A program made the position numbers and the translations under genes. From Hungatella sp. UBA3048 (GTDB taxonomy: Bacteria > Bacillota > Clostridia > Lachnospirales > Lachnospiraceae), in the NCBI GenBank assembly GCA_002367105.1, contig DFCS01000029.1, positions 248,777 to 281,482 of the forward strand: a stretch of 32,706 nt of DNA. The letters are read 5' to 3'. Shown here one piece after another: positions 1 to 7,914 of the stretch. The first letter of the stretch is position 1, and each line of letters opens with the position of its first letter. Below the pieces are notes generated by a model. That model worked only from the letters and a program-made list of their open reading frames with translations, ran no database searches and was not told where the DNA came from.

Positions 1-60
1 AGAAAAGGCAGTATCAGAGTAATCTGTGAAAATCCTAAGCATAAGCAGAGACAAGGTTAA
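1..60 (+). CDS. rpmJ: 50S ribosomal protein L36, C-terminal part
   Basis: Frame 1 reads from the first base to a TAA at 58-60 and gives the end of L36 (RKGSIRVICENPKHKQRQG). It keeps the C...H zinc-ligand pair and the basic QRQG tail of this 37-residue large-subunit protein. About half the gene lies upstream of the window. It is followed 27 bases later by rpsM, the standard rpmJ-rpsM-rpsK-rpsD-rpoA-rplQ order. Confidence 0.93.
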   Translation, partial: RKGSIRVICENPKHKQRQG

Positions 61-87
61 AAAAATTAATGGAGGTGTAATACACAA

Positions 88-456
88 ATGGCTCGTATTT
101 CAGGTGTTGATTTACCAAGAGAAAAACGTGTTGAGATCGGCTTGACCTATATCTACGGTATCGGCAGAACAAGTTCAAACCGCATCCTGACAGAGGCTGG
201 CGTTAGTCCTGATACTCGTGTTAAGGACTTAACAGACGACGAAGTAAAGAGAATTTCATCAGTAATTACTGAATCTCAGATTGTTGAAGGTGATTTACGT
301 AGAGAGATCGCTATGAACATCAAGAGACTTCAGGAAATCGGATGCTACCGTGGAATCCGTCATAGAAAGAGCCTGCCAGTTCGTGGTCAGAAGACAAAGA
401 CCAACGCAAGAACTCGTAAGGGTCCTAGAAAGACAGTAGCAAACAAGAAGAAATAA
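88..456 (+). CDS. rpsM: 30S ribosomal protein S13
   Basis: A 122-residue protein of the usual S13 length. It opens with MARISGVDLPREKRVEIGLTY and carries the conserved GCYRGIRHRKSLPVRGQ stretch near residues 90-106, followed by the basic RTRKGPRK tail that contacts tRNA in the small-subunit head. The start is the ATG behind GGAGGT at 71-76. It is second in the visible part of the alpha-operon-type block. A 140-base spacer separates it from rpsK, longer than the other gaps here, and I see no convincing terminator or promoter in it. Confidence 0.98.
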   Translation: MARISGVDLPREKRVEIGLTYIYGIGRTSSNRILTEAGVSPDTRVKDLTDDEVKRISSVITESQIVEGDLRREIAMNIKRLQEIGCYRGIRHRKSLPVRGQKTKTNARTRKGPRKTVANKKK

Positions 457-596
457 GCATTGAACATTTAGTGAGTTATCTCACGTATCAGTGTGAACGA
501 ACTTCATTATCCAACAACAGCGAATCACGTTACATGTTTTAAAAACAGGAATAACAGGATTCAGATGCAAGTAAAAAGAAAGTAGGTTAGTTTAAA

Positions 597-998
597 ATGG
601 CTAAAAAAATGTCCACTACTAAAAAAGTGACAAAAAAGCGCGTAAAGAAAAACGTTGAACGCGGACAAGCACATATCCAGTCATCTTTTAATAACACGAT
701 CGTGACATTAACAGATACACAGGGTAACGCATTATCCTGGGCAAGTGCTGGTGGTCTTGGCTTCAGAGGTTCAAGGAAATCTACTCCATATGCAGCTCAG
801 ATGGCGGCAGAAACTGCTACTAAGGCAGCTCTTATACATGGTTTAAAATCAGTAGACGTTATGGTTAAAGGTCCTGGTTCAGGCCGTGAAGCAGCTATTC
901 GCGCACTTCAGGCATGCGGATTAGAGGTAACCAGCATTAAGGATGTAACCCCGGTTCCACATAACGGTTGTCGTCCACCAAAACGTAGAAGAGTCTAA
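597..998 (+). CDS. rpsK: 30S ribosomal protein S11
   Basis: A 133-residue S11 of the 30S platform. The core GQAHIQSSFNNTIVTLTD is at about residues 23-40, GLGFRGSRKSTPYAAQ at about 54-69, and the C-terminal DVTPVPHNGCRPPKRRRV matches the family end. The N-terminus is lysine-rich, as in many Firmicutes. The Shine-Dalgarno sequence is weak (only AGTAGG-like bases before ATG 597), in contrast to its neighbours. rpsD starts 16 bases after the stop. Confidence 0.98.
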   Translation: MAKKMSTTKKVTKKRVKKNVERGQAHIQSSFNNTIVTLTDTQGNALSWASAGGLGFRGSRKSTPYAAQMAAETATKAALIHGLKSVDVMVKGPGSGREAAIRALQACGLEVTSIKDVTPVPHNGCRPPKRRRV

Positions 999-1014
999 TT
1001 AGGAGGTAATTACA

Positions 1015-1608
1015 GTGGCAGTTGATAGAGTTCCTGTTCTTAAAAGATGTAGATCCCTTGGTCTTGATCCAATCTATTTAGGAATAGATAAAAAATCAAA
1101 CAGAGAATTAAAAAGAGCTAACAGAAAGATGAGTGAGTACGGCATTCAGCTTAGAGAAAAGCAGAAAGCCAAATTCATCTACGGAGTTCTTGAGAAACCT
1201 TTCCGTAACTACTATGCCAAGGCTTCCAGAATGAATGGTCTTGTGGGTGAAAACCTGATGATCCTTCTTGAGAGAAGACTTGACAATGTAGTATTCCGTA
1301 TGGGATTCGGAAGAACAAGAAGAGAGACCAGACAGATGGTTGACCACAAGAGCATTCTTGTAAACGGCAAATGCGTAAACATTCCTTCCTATTTAATTAA
1401 GGCTGGCGATGTGATCGAAGTTAAAGAGAAGTGCAAAGCCAATTCAAGATTCAAAAGTGTTCAGGAATCAACCGCAGGACGTATGGTTCCGGCATGGCTT
1501 GATGTTGACCATGAGAATTTACGTGGTACTGTAAAAGAGTTTCCAACAAGAGATGAGATTGATGTTCCGGTGAATGAAATGCTTATCGTCGAGTTGTACT
1601 CCAAATAA
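1015..1608 (+). CDS. rpsD: 30S ribosomal protein S4
   Basis: A 197-residue S4 starting at GTG 1015 behind AGGAGG at 1001-1006. It is the clostridial form: the N-terminus (MAVDRVPVLKRCRSLGLDP) lacks the four-cysteine zinc knot. The S4 RNA-binding domain is at about residues 88-150 (LERRLDNVVFRMGFGRTRRETRQ...). S4 nucleates 30S assembly and in other bacteria represses its own operon, so it may control this block. That control is inferred from the family. rpoA follows after a spacer containing a perfect hairpin. Confidence 0.98.
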   Translation: MAVDRVPVLKRCRSLGLDPIYLGIDKKSNRELKRANRKMSEYGIQLREKQKAKFIYGVLEKPFRNYYAKASRMNGLVGENLMILLERRLDNVVFRMGFGRTRRETRQMVDHKSILVNGKCVNIPSYLIKAGDVIEVKEKCKANSRFKSVQESTAGRMVPAWLDVDHENLRGTVKEFPTRDEIDVPVNEMLIVELYSK

Positions 1609-1638
1609 TTGAAAGTCTGTTGATTGAAGCCGGCTTTC

Positions 1639-1660
1639 GCCCAGGGGTTCCCCCCTGGGC
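1639..1660 (+). other. GC-rich hairpin between rpsD and rpoA
   Basis: GCCCAGGGG (1639-1647) and CCCCTGGGC (1652-1660) form a perfect 9-bp stem with a TTCC loop. No U-tract follows, so it is not an intrinsic terminator. It lies 54 bases before the rpoA start and could be an mRNA processing or stability element, or a site tuning rpoA relative to the ribosomal protein genes. The role is inference; the stem is directly visible. Confidence 0.6.
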
Positions 1661-1713
1661 AAGGTTTGAGTATAAGACCCTCGATACAAAATACCCAAAA
1701 GGAGGGGCTATTA

Positions 1714-2682
1714 GTGTTCGATTTTGAAAAACCAAACATTGAGATTGCTGAAATCTCAGAAGACAAGAAATATGGCAAATTTGTAGTTGAACCGCTTGAA
1801 AGAGGTTATGGCACGACTTTAGGAAATTCCTTGAGAAGAATCATGCTTTCTTCCTTACCGGGCGCTGCAGTCAGTCAGGTAAAAATCGACGGCGTTTTGC
1901 ATGAATTCAGTTCTATTCCAGGAGTTAAGGAAGATGTTACTGAAATCATCATGAACATCAAGAGCTTATCTATTAAGAATAATAGCGATACCAACGAAGC
2001 TAAGGTTGCATACATTGAGTTTGAAGGCGAAGGCGTTATTACGGCTGCGGACATTCAGGCGGATCCGGATATTGAGATCATGAATCCGGAACAGATCATT
2101 GCAACTCTCAGCGGGGGCACGGACAGCAAGTTCTATATGGAACTTACTATCACCAAGGGCCGTGGCTATGTAAGCGCAGACAAGAATAAGAGTGAAGATT
2201 TACCGATTGGCGTGATTGCCGTTGATTCTATCTATACACCAGTCGAGCGCGTCAACATGACGGTAGAAAACACCCGAGTAGGTCAGGTTACCGATTATGA
2301 TAAGCTGACATTAGATGTATTTACAAACGGTACTTCGGCACCGGATGAAGCGGTCAGCCTTGCCGCTAAGGTGCTCAGTGAGCACTTGAATCTGTTCATT
2401 GACTTATCTGAGAACGCCAAGACTGCAGAAGTTATGGTGGAAAAAGAGGATAATGAAAAGGAAAAGGTTCTGGAAATGAACATTGATGAGCTGGAGCTTT
2501 CCGTCCGTTCATACAATTGTCTGAAGAGAGCCGGTATCAATACAGTGGAAGAACTGTGCAACCGTACCTCTGAGGATATGATGAAGGTTCGTAACCTGGG
2601 CCGCAAGTCTTTAGAAGAAGTGCTGGCCAAATTAAAAGAGTTAGGCTTGCAGCTTAACCCAAGCGATGATGCCAGTGTATAA
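1714..2682 (+). CDS. rpoA: DNA-directed RNA polymerase alpha subunit
   Basis: The alpha subunit dimerises to seed RNA polymerase assembly, and its C-terminal domain binds UP elements and activators. I choose GTG 1714 behind AGGAGGGG (about 1699-1706). The frame stays open 30 codons upstream but that part is not alpha-like. This gives 322 residues. N-terminal domain: PLERGYGTTLGNSLRRIMLSSLPG near residues 27-50. An acidic linker (KEDNEKEKVLE) precedes the C-terminal helix-hairpin-helix domain (LSVRSYNCLKRAGI ... VRNLGRKSLEE). Confidence 0.98.
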   Translation: MFDFEKPNIEIAEISEDKKYGKFVVEPLERGYGTTLGNSLRRIMLSSLPGAAVSQVKIDGVLHEFSSIPGVKEDVTEIIMNIKSLSIKNNSDTNEAKVAYIEFEGEGVITAADIQADPDIEIMNPEQIIATLSGGTDSKFYMELTITKGRGYVSADKNKSEDLPIGVIAVDSIYTPVERVNMTVENTRVGQVTDYDKLTLDVFTNGTSAPDEAVSLAAKVLSEHLNLFIDLSENAKTAEVMVEKEDNEKEKVLEMNIDELELSVRSYNCLKRAGINTVEELCNRTSEDMMKVRNLGRKSLEEVLAKLKELGLQLNPSDDASV

Positions 2683-2780
2683 CTGGACCGCTTGAAGCAG
2701 GTAATTTATGGAGATTAAGCGCCGGTACAGTAAGTCCGAAGAAGCATGTACCTGTGTTCCACAAATGGAGGAATATTAAA

Positions 2781-3317
2781 ATGGCAGGATATAGAAAGCT
2801 GGGAAAAACTTCCAGCCAGAGAAAAGCATTAATCAGAAGCCAGGTAACTGCATTATTATATAATGGCAAAATCGTGACAACAGAGGCAAGAGCAAAAGAA
2901 ATCCGCAAGGTGGCTGAAGGCCTCATCGCTTTAGCGGTAAAAGAGAAAGACAACTTTGAGACTGTTAAGGTTACCGCAAAGGTTGCACGTAAAGATAAAG
3001 ACGGCAAGAGAGTAAAAGAAGTAGTTAACGGCAAGAAAGTTACCGTATACGATGAAGTAGAGAAAGAAATCAAAAAAGATCTTCCTTCCAGACTTCACGC
3101 AAGAAGACAGATGTTAAAAGTTCTTTATGATGTAACAGAAGTTCCCGCACAGGCTGCAGGAAGAAAGAAAAATACAAAATCTGTTGATCTGCCAAAGAAG
3201 CTGTTTGAAGAAGTTGCACCAAAGTACGTATCCCGCAACGGTGGTTACACACGTATCGTTAAGATCGGCCAGCGTAAAGGTGACGGAGCTATGGCTGTTG
3301 TGCTTGAACTGGTATAA
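2781..3317 (+). CDS. rplQ: 50S ribosomal protein L17
   Basis: L17 starts at ATG 2781 (MAGYRKLGKTSSQRKALIR) behind GGAGG at 2767-2771. An upstream in-frame ATG at 2754 lacks L17-like sequence. The product is 178 residues against roughly 115-130 in E. coli or Bacillus. The extra length is an internal lysine-rich insertion (about residues 65-100) and a longer tail, a form I associate with Lachnospiraceae. The GGYTRIVKIGQRKGDGA signature is intact. It is the last ribosomal gene before a terminator. Confidence 0.97.
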   Translation: MAGYRKLGKTSSQRKALIRSQVTALLYNGKIVTTEARAKEIRKVAEGLIALAVKEKDNFETVKVTAKVARKDKDGKRVKEVVNGKKVTVYDEVEKEIKKDLPSRLHARRQMLKVLYDVTEVPAQAAGRKKNTKSVDLPKKLFEEVAPKYVSRNGGYTRIVKIGQRKGDGAMAVVLELV

Positions 3318-3340
3318 TCCACGAAAGCAATGAGCAGTGC

Positions 3341-3407
3341 TGAAGAAAGGTTCGATAAAATTTTCGTTGTGCTTGCACATAAGAAAATCTTACCGAGCCT
3401 TTCTTCA
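3341..3407 (+). repeat. Long inverted repeat / 25-bp RNA stem
   Basis: The 25-base arm at 3341-3365 (TGAAGAAAGGTTCG...) pairs with 3383-3407 (...CGAGCCTTTCTTCA) with 22 Watson-Crick and 3 G-U pairs. The 17-base loop contains GTGCTTGCAC. No U-run follows. The G-U substitutions keep pairing at RNA level, which suggests the RNA stem matters. It could be part of the rplQ 3' UTR or a dispersed repeat. Confidence 0.75.
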
Positions 3408-3424
3408 TAGGGCGAATGCCCGTG

Positions 3425-3453
3425 AGCTGGCAAATCCAACGGATTTGCCAGCT
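3425..3453 (+). repeat. Perfect 13-bp hairpin
   Basis: AGCTGGCAAATCC (3425-3437) and GGATTTGCCAGCT (3441-3453) form a perfect stem around an AAC loop. No U-tract follows. It lies between the long stem and the terminator and may belong to the same element. Confidence 0.8.
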
Positions 3454-3500
3454 TGCACTGCGGACTTAACGACCCTCCGGCTTGCACTGCATCCCCCTAA

Positions 3501-3538
3501 CCCGATATTGGAGCACACCCAATATCGGGATTTTTTTG
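3501..3538 (+). terminator. Intrinsic terminator of the ribosomal protein operon
   Basis: CCCGATATTGG (3501-3511) pairs perfectly with CCAATATCGGG (3519-3529). A seven-base loop separates them and ATTTTTTTG follows. It ends the rpsM-rplQ transcription unit. Confidence 0.93.
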
Positions 3539-3590
3539 TTTTTCTGCTGATCCATACAGAAATGCAAGAATAAAGAAAGAATATCGTAAG

Positions 3591-3620
3591 TTGACGGATA
3601 ATTGCTTTTAGGGATATAAT
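3591..3620 (+). promoter_or_regulatory. Sigma-A-type promoter for the cell-wall-binding protein pair
   Basis: TTGACG (3591-3596) and TATAAT (3615-3620) are 18 bases apart, 65 bases before the ATG at 3685. It sits after the ribosomal terminator, so the two secreted-protein genes appear independently transcribed. Confidence 0.75.
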
Positions 3621-3684
3621 GTCAGTAGTAGAAGTAGATGACTGTTATGTCAAATTACGTTAATTTATAGTGGGAGGTTTTTTT

Positions 3685-4911
3685 ATGAGACTTTTTAAAC
3701 GGTTAGCTGCATTGGCTTCTATGGTAAGCCTGCTGGGACTCAGCATCCCATTTGAATCTCTGGCTGCTGTAAAGACTATCACATCAGTGACCATTTACGC
3801 AGGATTAGAGGAGCTTGCCTCAGGGGATACACTGCCATCAGAGAGTAGTTTTAAGACTAACGAAGGTACAGGGAATTACGTTTACAGCAACAACGATAAA
3901 TATGAAGTAACGAATTTGGACTGGATCACATCTGATACGAAGGAAATGAAGGTCGGTTCCGAACCAAAGATGAAGGTGACTTTAAGGGCGACAAACTCCG
4001 ACGAGTATGCTTTTAAAGGTGGTTATCAGTCCAGTAATATATCAATTAAAGGAGGAAACTATGTTTCTTCCAACCGTTCAGGGTCAGATACTTTGTATGT
4101 CACATTTACCTTTAAGCCTGTAAAGGGAACTTATGAATCACCGCAGGATGCTGATTGGAGAGATTCCGGATACGGCACTGCAAAGTGGAGCTCTGTAGAT
4201 AATAGTTCAGGCGCCTATGATATTTATCTGTACCGGGGAAGCACTATTATAAAAAAGGTGGAGAAGCTTAAGGCTACCACGTATAACTTCTTTCCTTATA
4301 TGACAAAGGCAGGTACCTATAGCTTTAAGGTTCGTACCGTACCTTATACGGAGAGCGAGCAGAAATATGGTAAGAACAGTGAATGGACGGAATCTGGTGA
4401 AGTATACCTGCCCCAGGAAAAGGTATCAGATGGTAGCGGCCAGGATAACAGTGCGGTAGCAAACGGTCAGGTTGGCTGGATCAAGACCGGAAACATCTGG
4501 TATTACCGATATCCGGATGGAACCTATCAGAAGAACAACTGGGCTAAAATCAATAATAAGTGGTATTTATTTGATTCAAACGGAGGTATGGTCACCGGCT
4601 GGCAGCAGAGGAATAATATATGGTATTTCTTAAACAGTGATGGTGCGATGACAACGGGCTGGGTTGTTTCCAATAACAAATGGTATTATTTAAATCAATC
4701 TACGACAAGCGGAGTAGAGGGAGCCATGATCACTGGCTGGGTTAATTACAATAATAAATGGTATTATACGGATTCCACCGGAGCTATGCAGGAAGGCTGG
4801 AGGCAGGTAGACGGAAATTGGTACTACTTCTATCCAGGTGAAGGCTCAAAGGCTGTCAATACTACCATCAGCGGCTTTCCGGTAGACGGCAACGGTATCT
4901 GGCATAAGTAA
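3685..4911 (+). CDS. Secreted protein with C-terminal cell-wall-binding repeats (paralogue 1)
   Basis: A 408-residue exported protein. I choose ATG 3685 behind GGGAGG (3672-3677). A GTG at 3670 only adds the Shine-Dalgarno region. A signal peptide (MRLFKRLAALASMVSLLGL, probable cut near SLAA) is followed by a beta-rich unrecognised domain (about 30-150), then a fibronectin-III-like stretch (about 153-250). About six aromatic repeats of the GW...NNKWYYL type (about 265-408) follow, characteristic of choline/glucan-binding CW_binding modules. It probably sits on the cell surface through these repeats. No catalytic domain is recognisable. The downstream gene is a paralogue with the same layout, 23 bases away. 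Confidence 0.85.
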   Translation: MRLFKRLAALASMVSLLGLSIPFESLAAVKTITSVTIYAGLEELASGDTLPSESSFKTNEGTGNYVYSNNDKYEVTNLDWITSDTKEMKVGSEPKMKVTLRATNSDEYAFKGGYQSSNISIKGGNYVSSNRSGSDTLYVTFTFKPVKGTYESPQDADWRDSGYGTAKWSSVDNSSGAYDIYLYRGSTIIKKVEKLKATTYNFFPYMTKAGTYSFKVRTVPYTESEQKYGKNSEWTESGEVYLPQEKVSDGSGQDNSAVANGQVGWIKTGNIWYYRYPDGTYQKNNWAKINNKWYLFDSNGGMVTGWQQRNNIWYFLNSDGAMTTGWVVSNNKWYYLNQSTTSGVEGAMITGWVNYNNKWYYTDSTGAMQEGWRQVDGNWYYFYPGEGSKAVNTTISGFPVDGNGIWHK

Positions 4912-4934
4912 TATCAGGAAAGGAAGTAGATACA

Positions 4935-5960
4935 ATGAAGTGGATGCAGGGGAAAGGGAAGTGGCTGGTGCTTTTATGCGCTTTCATGGTTCTGGGAACA
5001 GGGATGACAGTTCCGGCTTCCGGAAGCTTGAAGATCCGACTGGATAATGGAAGTAAAAGCAGCTGGATGGAAGGGATTCAGGTTCCGACTGTAACCGTCA
5101 ACTATTCTGAGGTAAATCCGGAATGGAGCAAGGAGGATGTAGACGATTGGGTTCCGGGTAAGAAGATCACCGGCACCATAAGCGTAGACGGCACGTTTAC
5201 CAGATCTGATTGCACGATTTATGGCGGAAGCCTGGTTTCAGTAAAGGCAGAAGATGGTGAAACCGAAATAAAGGTTTCCTACGTTCCGGTAGCAATGCTG
5301 GAGAGCCCGAAAGAGGCTGGTTGGAGCGACAACTCAAAGACGAAAGCTTCCTGGAAAAAGGTTCCCTTCGCATCCAGGTATCAGGTGGTCCTGTACCGGG
5401 AAGGCGGTATCTGGGTCAAGAGCCTGACTACCTCATCTACTTCTGTGGATCTTTTGCAGTATATGGATGGAGGTTATAAATATTACTACACCGTAAAGGC
5501 GATCCTAAAGGATTCTTCTGAAGAAGATTATTTAAAAGAAGGAGAGGTTACCACCTCTGATGATTCCGTGGTACAGGAGCTGGGCGATACATCAGGAACC
5601 TGGGCAGAGTATCAGAACGGAAAAAAATACCGGGGTGAGGACGGAAATTACGTTGCCGGTCAATGGAAAATGATCAGCGGAAAATGGTACTATTTTAACA
5701 AGGATGGCTACGCAGTTGTTGGCTGGCAGTTAATAGGCGATAAATGGTATTATATGGGAGCTAACGCCCAGATGATGATCGGCTGGCAGCAGATAAACGG
5801 AAAGTGGTATTTCTTAAACTCCGACGGTGATATGGCTATCGGCTGGATTCAGCCGCAGCCTGGAAAGTGGTATTATCTCTATAGCGACGGAAGCCTGGCA
5901 GTGAATACAAAGGTTGACGGTATTTATCATATTGACGCTTCCGGACTTTGGGTTCCGTAA
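4935..5960 (+). CDS. Secreted protein with C-terminal cell-wall-binding repeats (paralogue 2)
   Basis: A 341-residue exported protein with a signal peptide (WLVLLCAFMVLGTGMTVPAS). An N-terminal region with alternating polar and hydrophobic residues is followed by a fibronectin-III-like stretch starting LESPKEAGWSD. This aligns with YESPQDADWRD in the upstream gene and indicates tandem duplication. The C-terminal 110 residues contain about five GW...KWYY(F/L/M) repeats. The start is set by AGGAAAGGAAG at about 4917-4927. It is cotranscribed with the gene before it and followed by a strong terminator. Function beyond wall attachment is unknown. Confidence 0.85.
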   Translation: MKWMQGKGKWLVLLCAFMVLGTGMTVPASGSLKIRLDNGSKSSWMEGIQVPTVTVNYSEVNPEWSKEDVDDWVPGKKITGTISVDGTFTRSDCTIYGGSLVSVKAEDGETEIKVSYVPVAMLESPKEAGWSDNSKTKASWKKVPFASRYQVVLYREGGIWVKSLTTSSTSVDLLQYMDGGYKYYYTVKAILKDSSEEDYLKEGEVTTSDDSVVQELGDTSGTWAEYQNGKKYRGEDGNYVAGQWKMISGKWYYFNKDGYAVVGWQLIGDKWYYMGANAQMMIGWQQINGKWYFLNSDGDMAIGWIQPQPGKWYYLYSDGSLAVNTKVDGIYHIDASGLWVP

Positions 5961-5964
5961 TATT

Positions 5965-6000
5965 AAATGACACAGATGACTGCATCTGTGTCATTTTTTA
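5965..6000 (+). terminator. Intrinsic terminator
   Basis: AAATGACACAGATG (5965-5978) pairs perfectly with CATCTGTGTCATTT (5983-5996) around an ACTG loop, followed by a short T run. It closes the two-gene secreted-protein unit. Confidence 0.93.
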
Positions 6001-6084
6001 TCTCTGGATCATAGGGAAAGGTTACAAACACTTCATGTTACTGCCTTTTGCGCCCATGAATTTACAAAAGATTCACGTCTATGC

Positions 6085-6113
6085 TTGACTGTTATGAAAT
6101 ATTCATCTAAAAT
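6085..6113 (+). promoter_or_regulatory. Sigma-A-type promoter for the ecf-truA operon
   Basis: TTGACT (6085-6090), a 17-base spacer, then TAAAAT (6108-6113). This would start transcription near 6120, about 38 bases before ecfA1. Confidence 0.7.
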
Positions 6114-6157
6114 TATGTGGCATATGTATGTTTGAGTTTATCAGAGAAAGGTCTGCT

Positions 6158-7063
6158 ATGGGAATAATAAAAACTTCGAAGCTGATATTTGATTATATCA
6201 GAAGAGACGAGGAAGAAAACATTGAAGAGATTAAACGTGCCATTGACGGCGTCAGTTTGGATATTAAGGCCGGGCAGTTTGTAGCCATACTTGGACACAA
6301 CGGTTCCGGTAAGTCAACCTTTGCAAAGCAGTTGGATGCGATTCTTCTTCCTACGGAGGGAACCGTTTGGATTCAGGGAATGGACACTTCCGTGGAAGAG
6401 AATTTATGGGAAGTCCGGAAAAAGACCGGTATGGTATTCCAGAACCCGGATAATCAGATCATCGGAAATATTGTGGAGGAAGATGTAGGGTTTGGTCCTG
6501 AAAACCTTGGAGTTCCTACGGAGGAAATATGGAAGCGGGTGAATGAGAGCCTGGAGAGTGTTGGAATGGCTGCATTTCGCTTAAAATCCCCTAATCGGCT
6601 TTCCGGTGGCCAGAAGCAAAGGGTAGCCATTGCGGGTGTTATGGCAATGCGGCCTCAGTGCATTGTTTTGGACGAGCCTACGGCCATGCTGGATCCTAAC
6701 GGCCGGAAGGAAGTTGTGAAAACGGTCAGGGAATTAAACAGGAAGGAAGGAATCACGGTCCTGCTGATTACTCATTATATGGAAGAGGTCATAGATGCAG
6801 ACCGGGTCATTGTCATGGACAACGGTAAGGTGGTCATGGACGGAGCTCCAAAGGAAATTTTTTCAAGGGTCGAGGAACTTAAATCCTACCGCCTGGATGT
6901 TCCCCAGGTAACAGAGCTGGCCTATGAACTGCAAAAGAATGGGGTAGACTTACCGGATGGGATACTGACACTGGAAGAACTGATGGAAAATCTTCTGCCA
7001 AAATTTGCAGAGCGTTTTCCTGGAAAGGTGACTCTGGGGAATGGAGTAAAGGATGGCAATTAG
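6158..7063 (+). CDS. ecfA1: Energy-coupling factor transporter ATPase EcfA1
   Basis: One of two ATPases that pair with EcfT and a swappable S component to import vitamins and other micronutrients. I choose ATG 6158 (MGIIKTSKL) behind GAGAAAGG at 6144-6151; an in-frame ATG at 6128 lacks a ribosome site. Of 301 residues: Walker A GHNGSGKST at 46-54, a Q-loop (VFQNPDNQ), the signature LSGGQKQRVAIAG, Walker B IVLDEPTAMLD and a switch histidine (LITHYMEE). It overlaps ecfA2 by 11 bases, implying translational coupling. Confidence 0.96.
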   Translation: MGIIKTSKLIFDYIRRDEEENIEEIKRAIDGVSLDIKAGQFVAILGHNGSGKSTFAKQLDAILLPTEGTVWIQGMDTSVEENLWEVRKKTGMVFQNPDNQIIGNIVEEDVGFGPENLGVPTEEIWKRVNESLESVGMAAFRLKSPNRLSGGQKQRVAIAGVMAMRPQCIVLDEPTAMLDPNGRKEVVKTVRELNRKEGITVLLITHYMEEVIDADRVIVMDNGKVVMDGAPKEIFSRVEELKSYRLDVPQVTELAYELQKNGVDLPDGILTLEELMENLLPKFAERFPGKVTLGNGVKDGN

Positions 7064-7901
7064 AGCAGAGCATTTGAATTATGTTTATGGGCTTGGGACA
7101 GCCTTTGAGCAGCGTGCGCTAAAGGATGTGAATCTGGAAATAAATGATGGGGAATTCGTCGGCCTTATCGGGCATACTGGCTCCGGGAAGTCGACCCTGA
7201 TCCAGCATTTAAACGGCTTGATGAAAGCTACTGATGGCGCCATCTATTATAATGAAAGAAACATTTATGAGGAAGGATACAATTTGCGGGCCTTAAGAAG
7301 CAAGGTTGGACTTGTATTCCAGTATCCGGAGCATCAGCTTTTTGAAATCAATGTGTTTACAGACGTTTGCTTTGGGCCAAAGAATCAGGGACTTTCCAGG
7401 GAAGATGCCGAGAAAAGGGCAAGGGAAGCACTCACTATGGTAGGTCTTGATGAAAGCTTTTATTCCCGTTCGCCTTTTGAACTTTCCGGAGGGCAGAAAA
7501 GACGGGTAGCCATTGCAGGGGTTCTGGCCATGGAACCGGAGGTGCTCATACTGGATGAGCCTACTGCAGGCCTGGATCCAAGAGGTAGAGACGAGATCCT
7601 GGACCAGATTGAGCGGCTTCATAAAGAAAAGAATATGACCATTATTCTGGTTTCCCACAGCATGGAGGACATTGCCCGGTATGTGGACCGGATTCTTGTT
7701 ATGAATCAAGGGGAAAAGGTATTTGATGATACTCCGAAGGAAGTATTTAAGCATTACAAGGAGCTGGAAGCGATCGGCCTTGCGGCGCCTCAGATCACCT
7801 ATGTGGTCCATTCGCTGCAGAATCACGGAGTTCCTGTTGATGATAACGTTACAACCGTAGAAGAAGCCAGAGACGAGATTATACGGCTTCTTGAAAAATA
7901 G
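7053..7901 (+). CDS. ecfA2: Energy-coupling factor transporter ATPase EcfA2
   Basis: The second ECF ATPase, 282 residues. Walker A is GHTGSGKST (about 40-48), the Q-loop VFQYPEHQLF, the signature LSGGQKRRVAIAG, Walker B LILDEPTAGLD and the H-loop VSHSMED. EcfA2 pairs with EcfA1 on the membrane protein EcfT. The start codon lies inside the end of ecfA1 and ecfT follows 13 bases after the stop. No S component is encoded nearby, so this is probably a shared (group II) module serving S components encoded elsewhere. Confidence 0.96.
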   Translation: MAIRAEHLNYVYGLGTAFEQRALKDVNLEINDGEFVGLIGHTGSGKSTLIQHLNGLMKATDGAIYYNERNIYEEGYNLRALRSKVGLVFQYPEHQLFEINVFTDVCFGPKNQGLSREDAEKRAREALTMVGLDESFYSRSPFELSGGQKRRVAIAGVLAMEPEVLILDEPTAGLDPRGRDEILDQIERLHKEKNMTIILVSHSMEDIARYVDRILVMNQGEKVFDDTPKEVFKHYKELEAIGLAAPQITYVVHSLQNHGVPVDDNVTTVEEARDEIIRLLEK

Positions 7902-7914
7902 ACCGGGAGATATT

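Larger units (their letters stand above)
3318..3684. other. Structured intergenic region after rplQ
   Basis: This 367-base gap has no credible gene. It holds three successive stem-loops (3341-3407, 3425-3453 and the terminator at 3501-3538), a short direct repeat (CTTGCACTGC near 3453 and 3481), and the promoter of the next gene. Confidence 0.7.

Noticed and set aside
6085..6157. Riboswitch for a vitamin before ecfA1
   Set aside because: The predicted leader is only about 38 bases, too short for a known aptamer, consistent with a shared ECF module.
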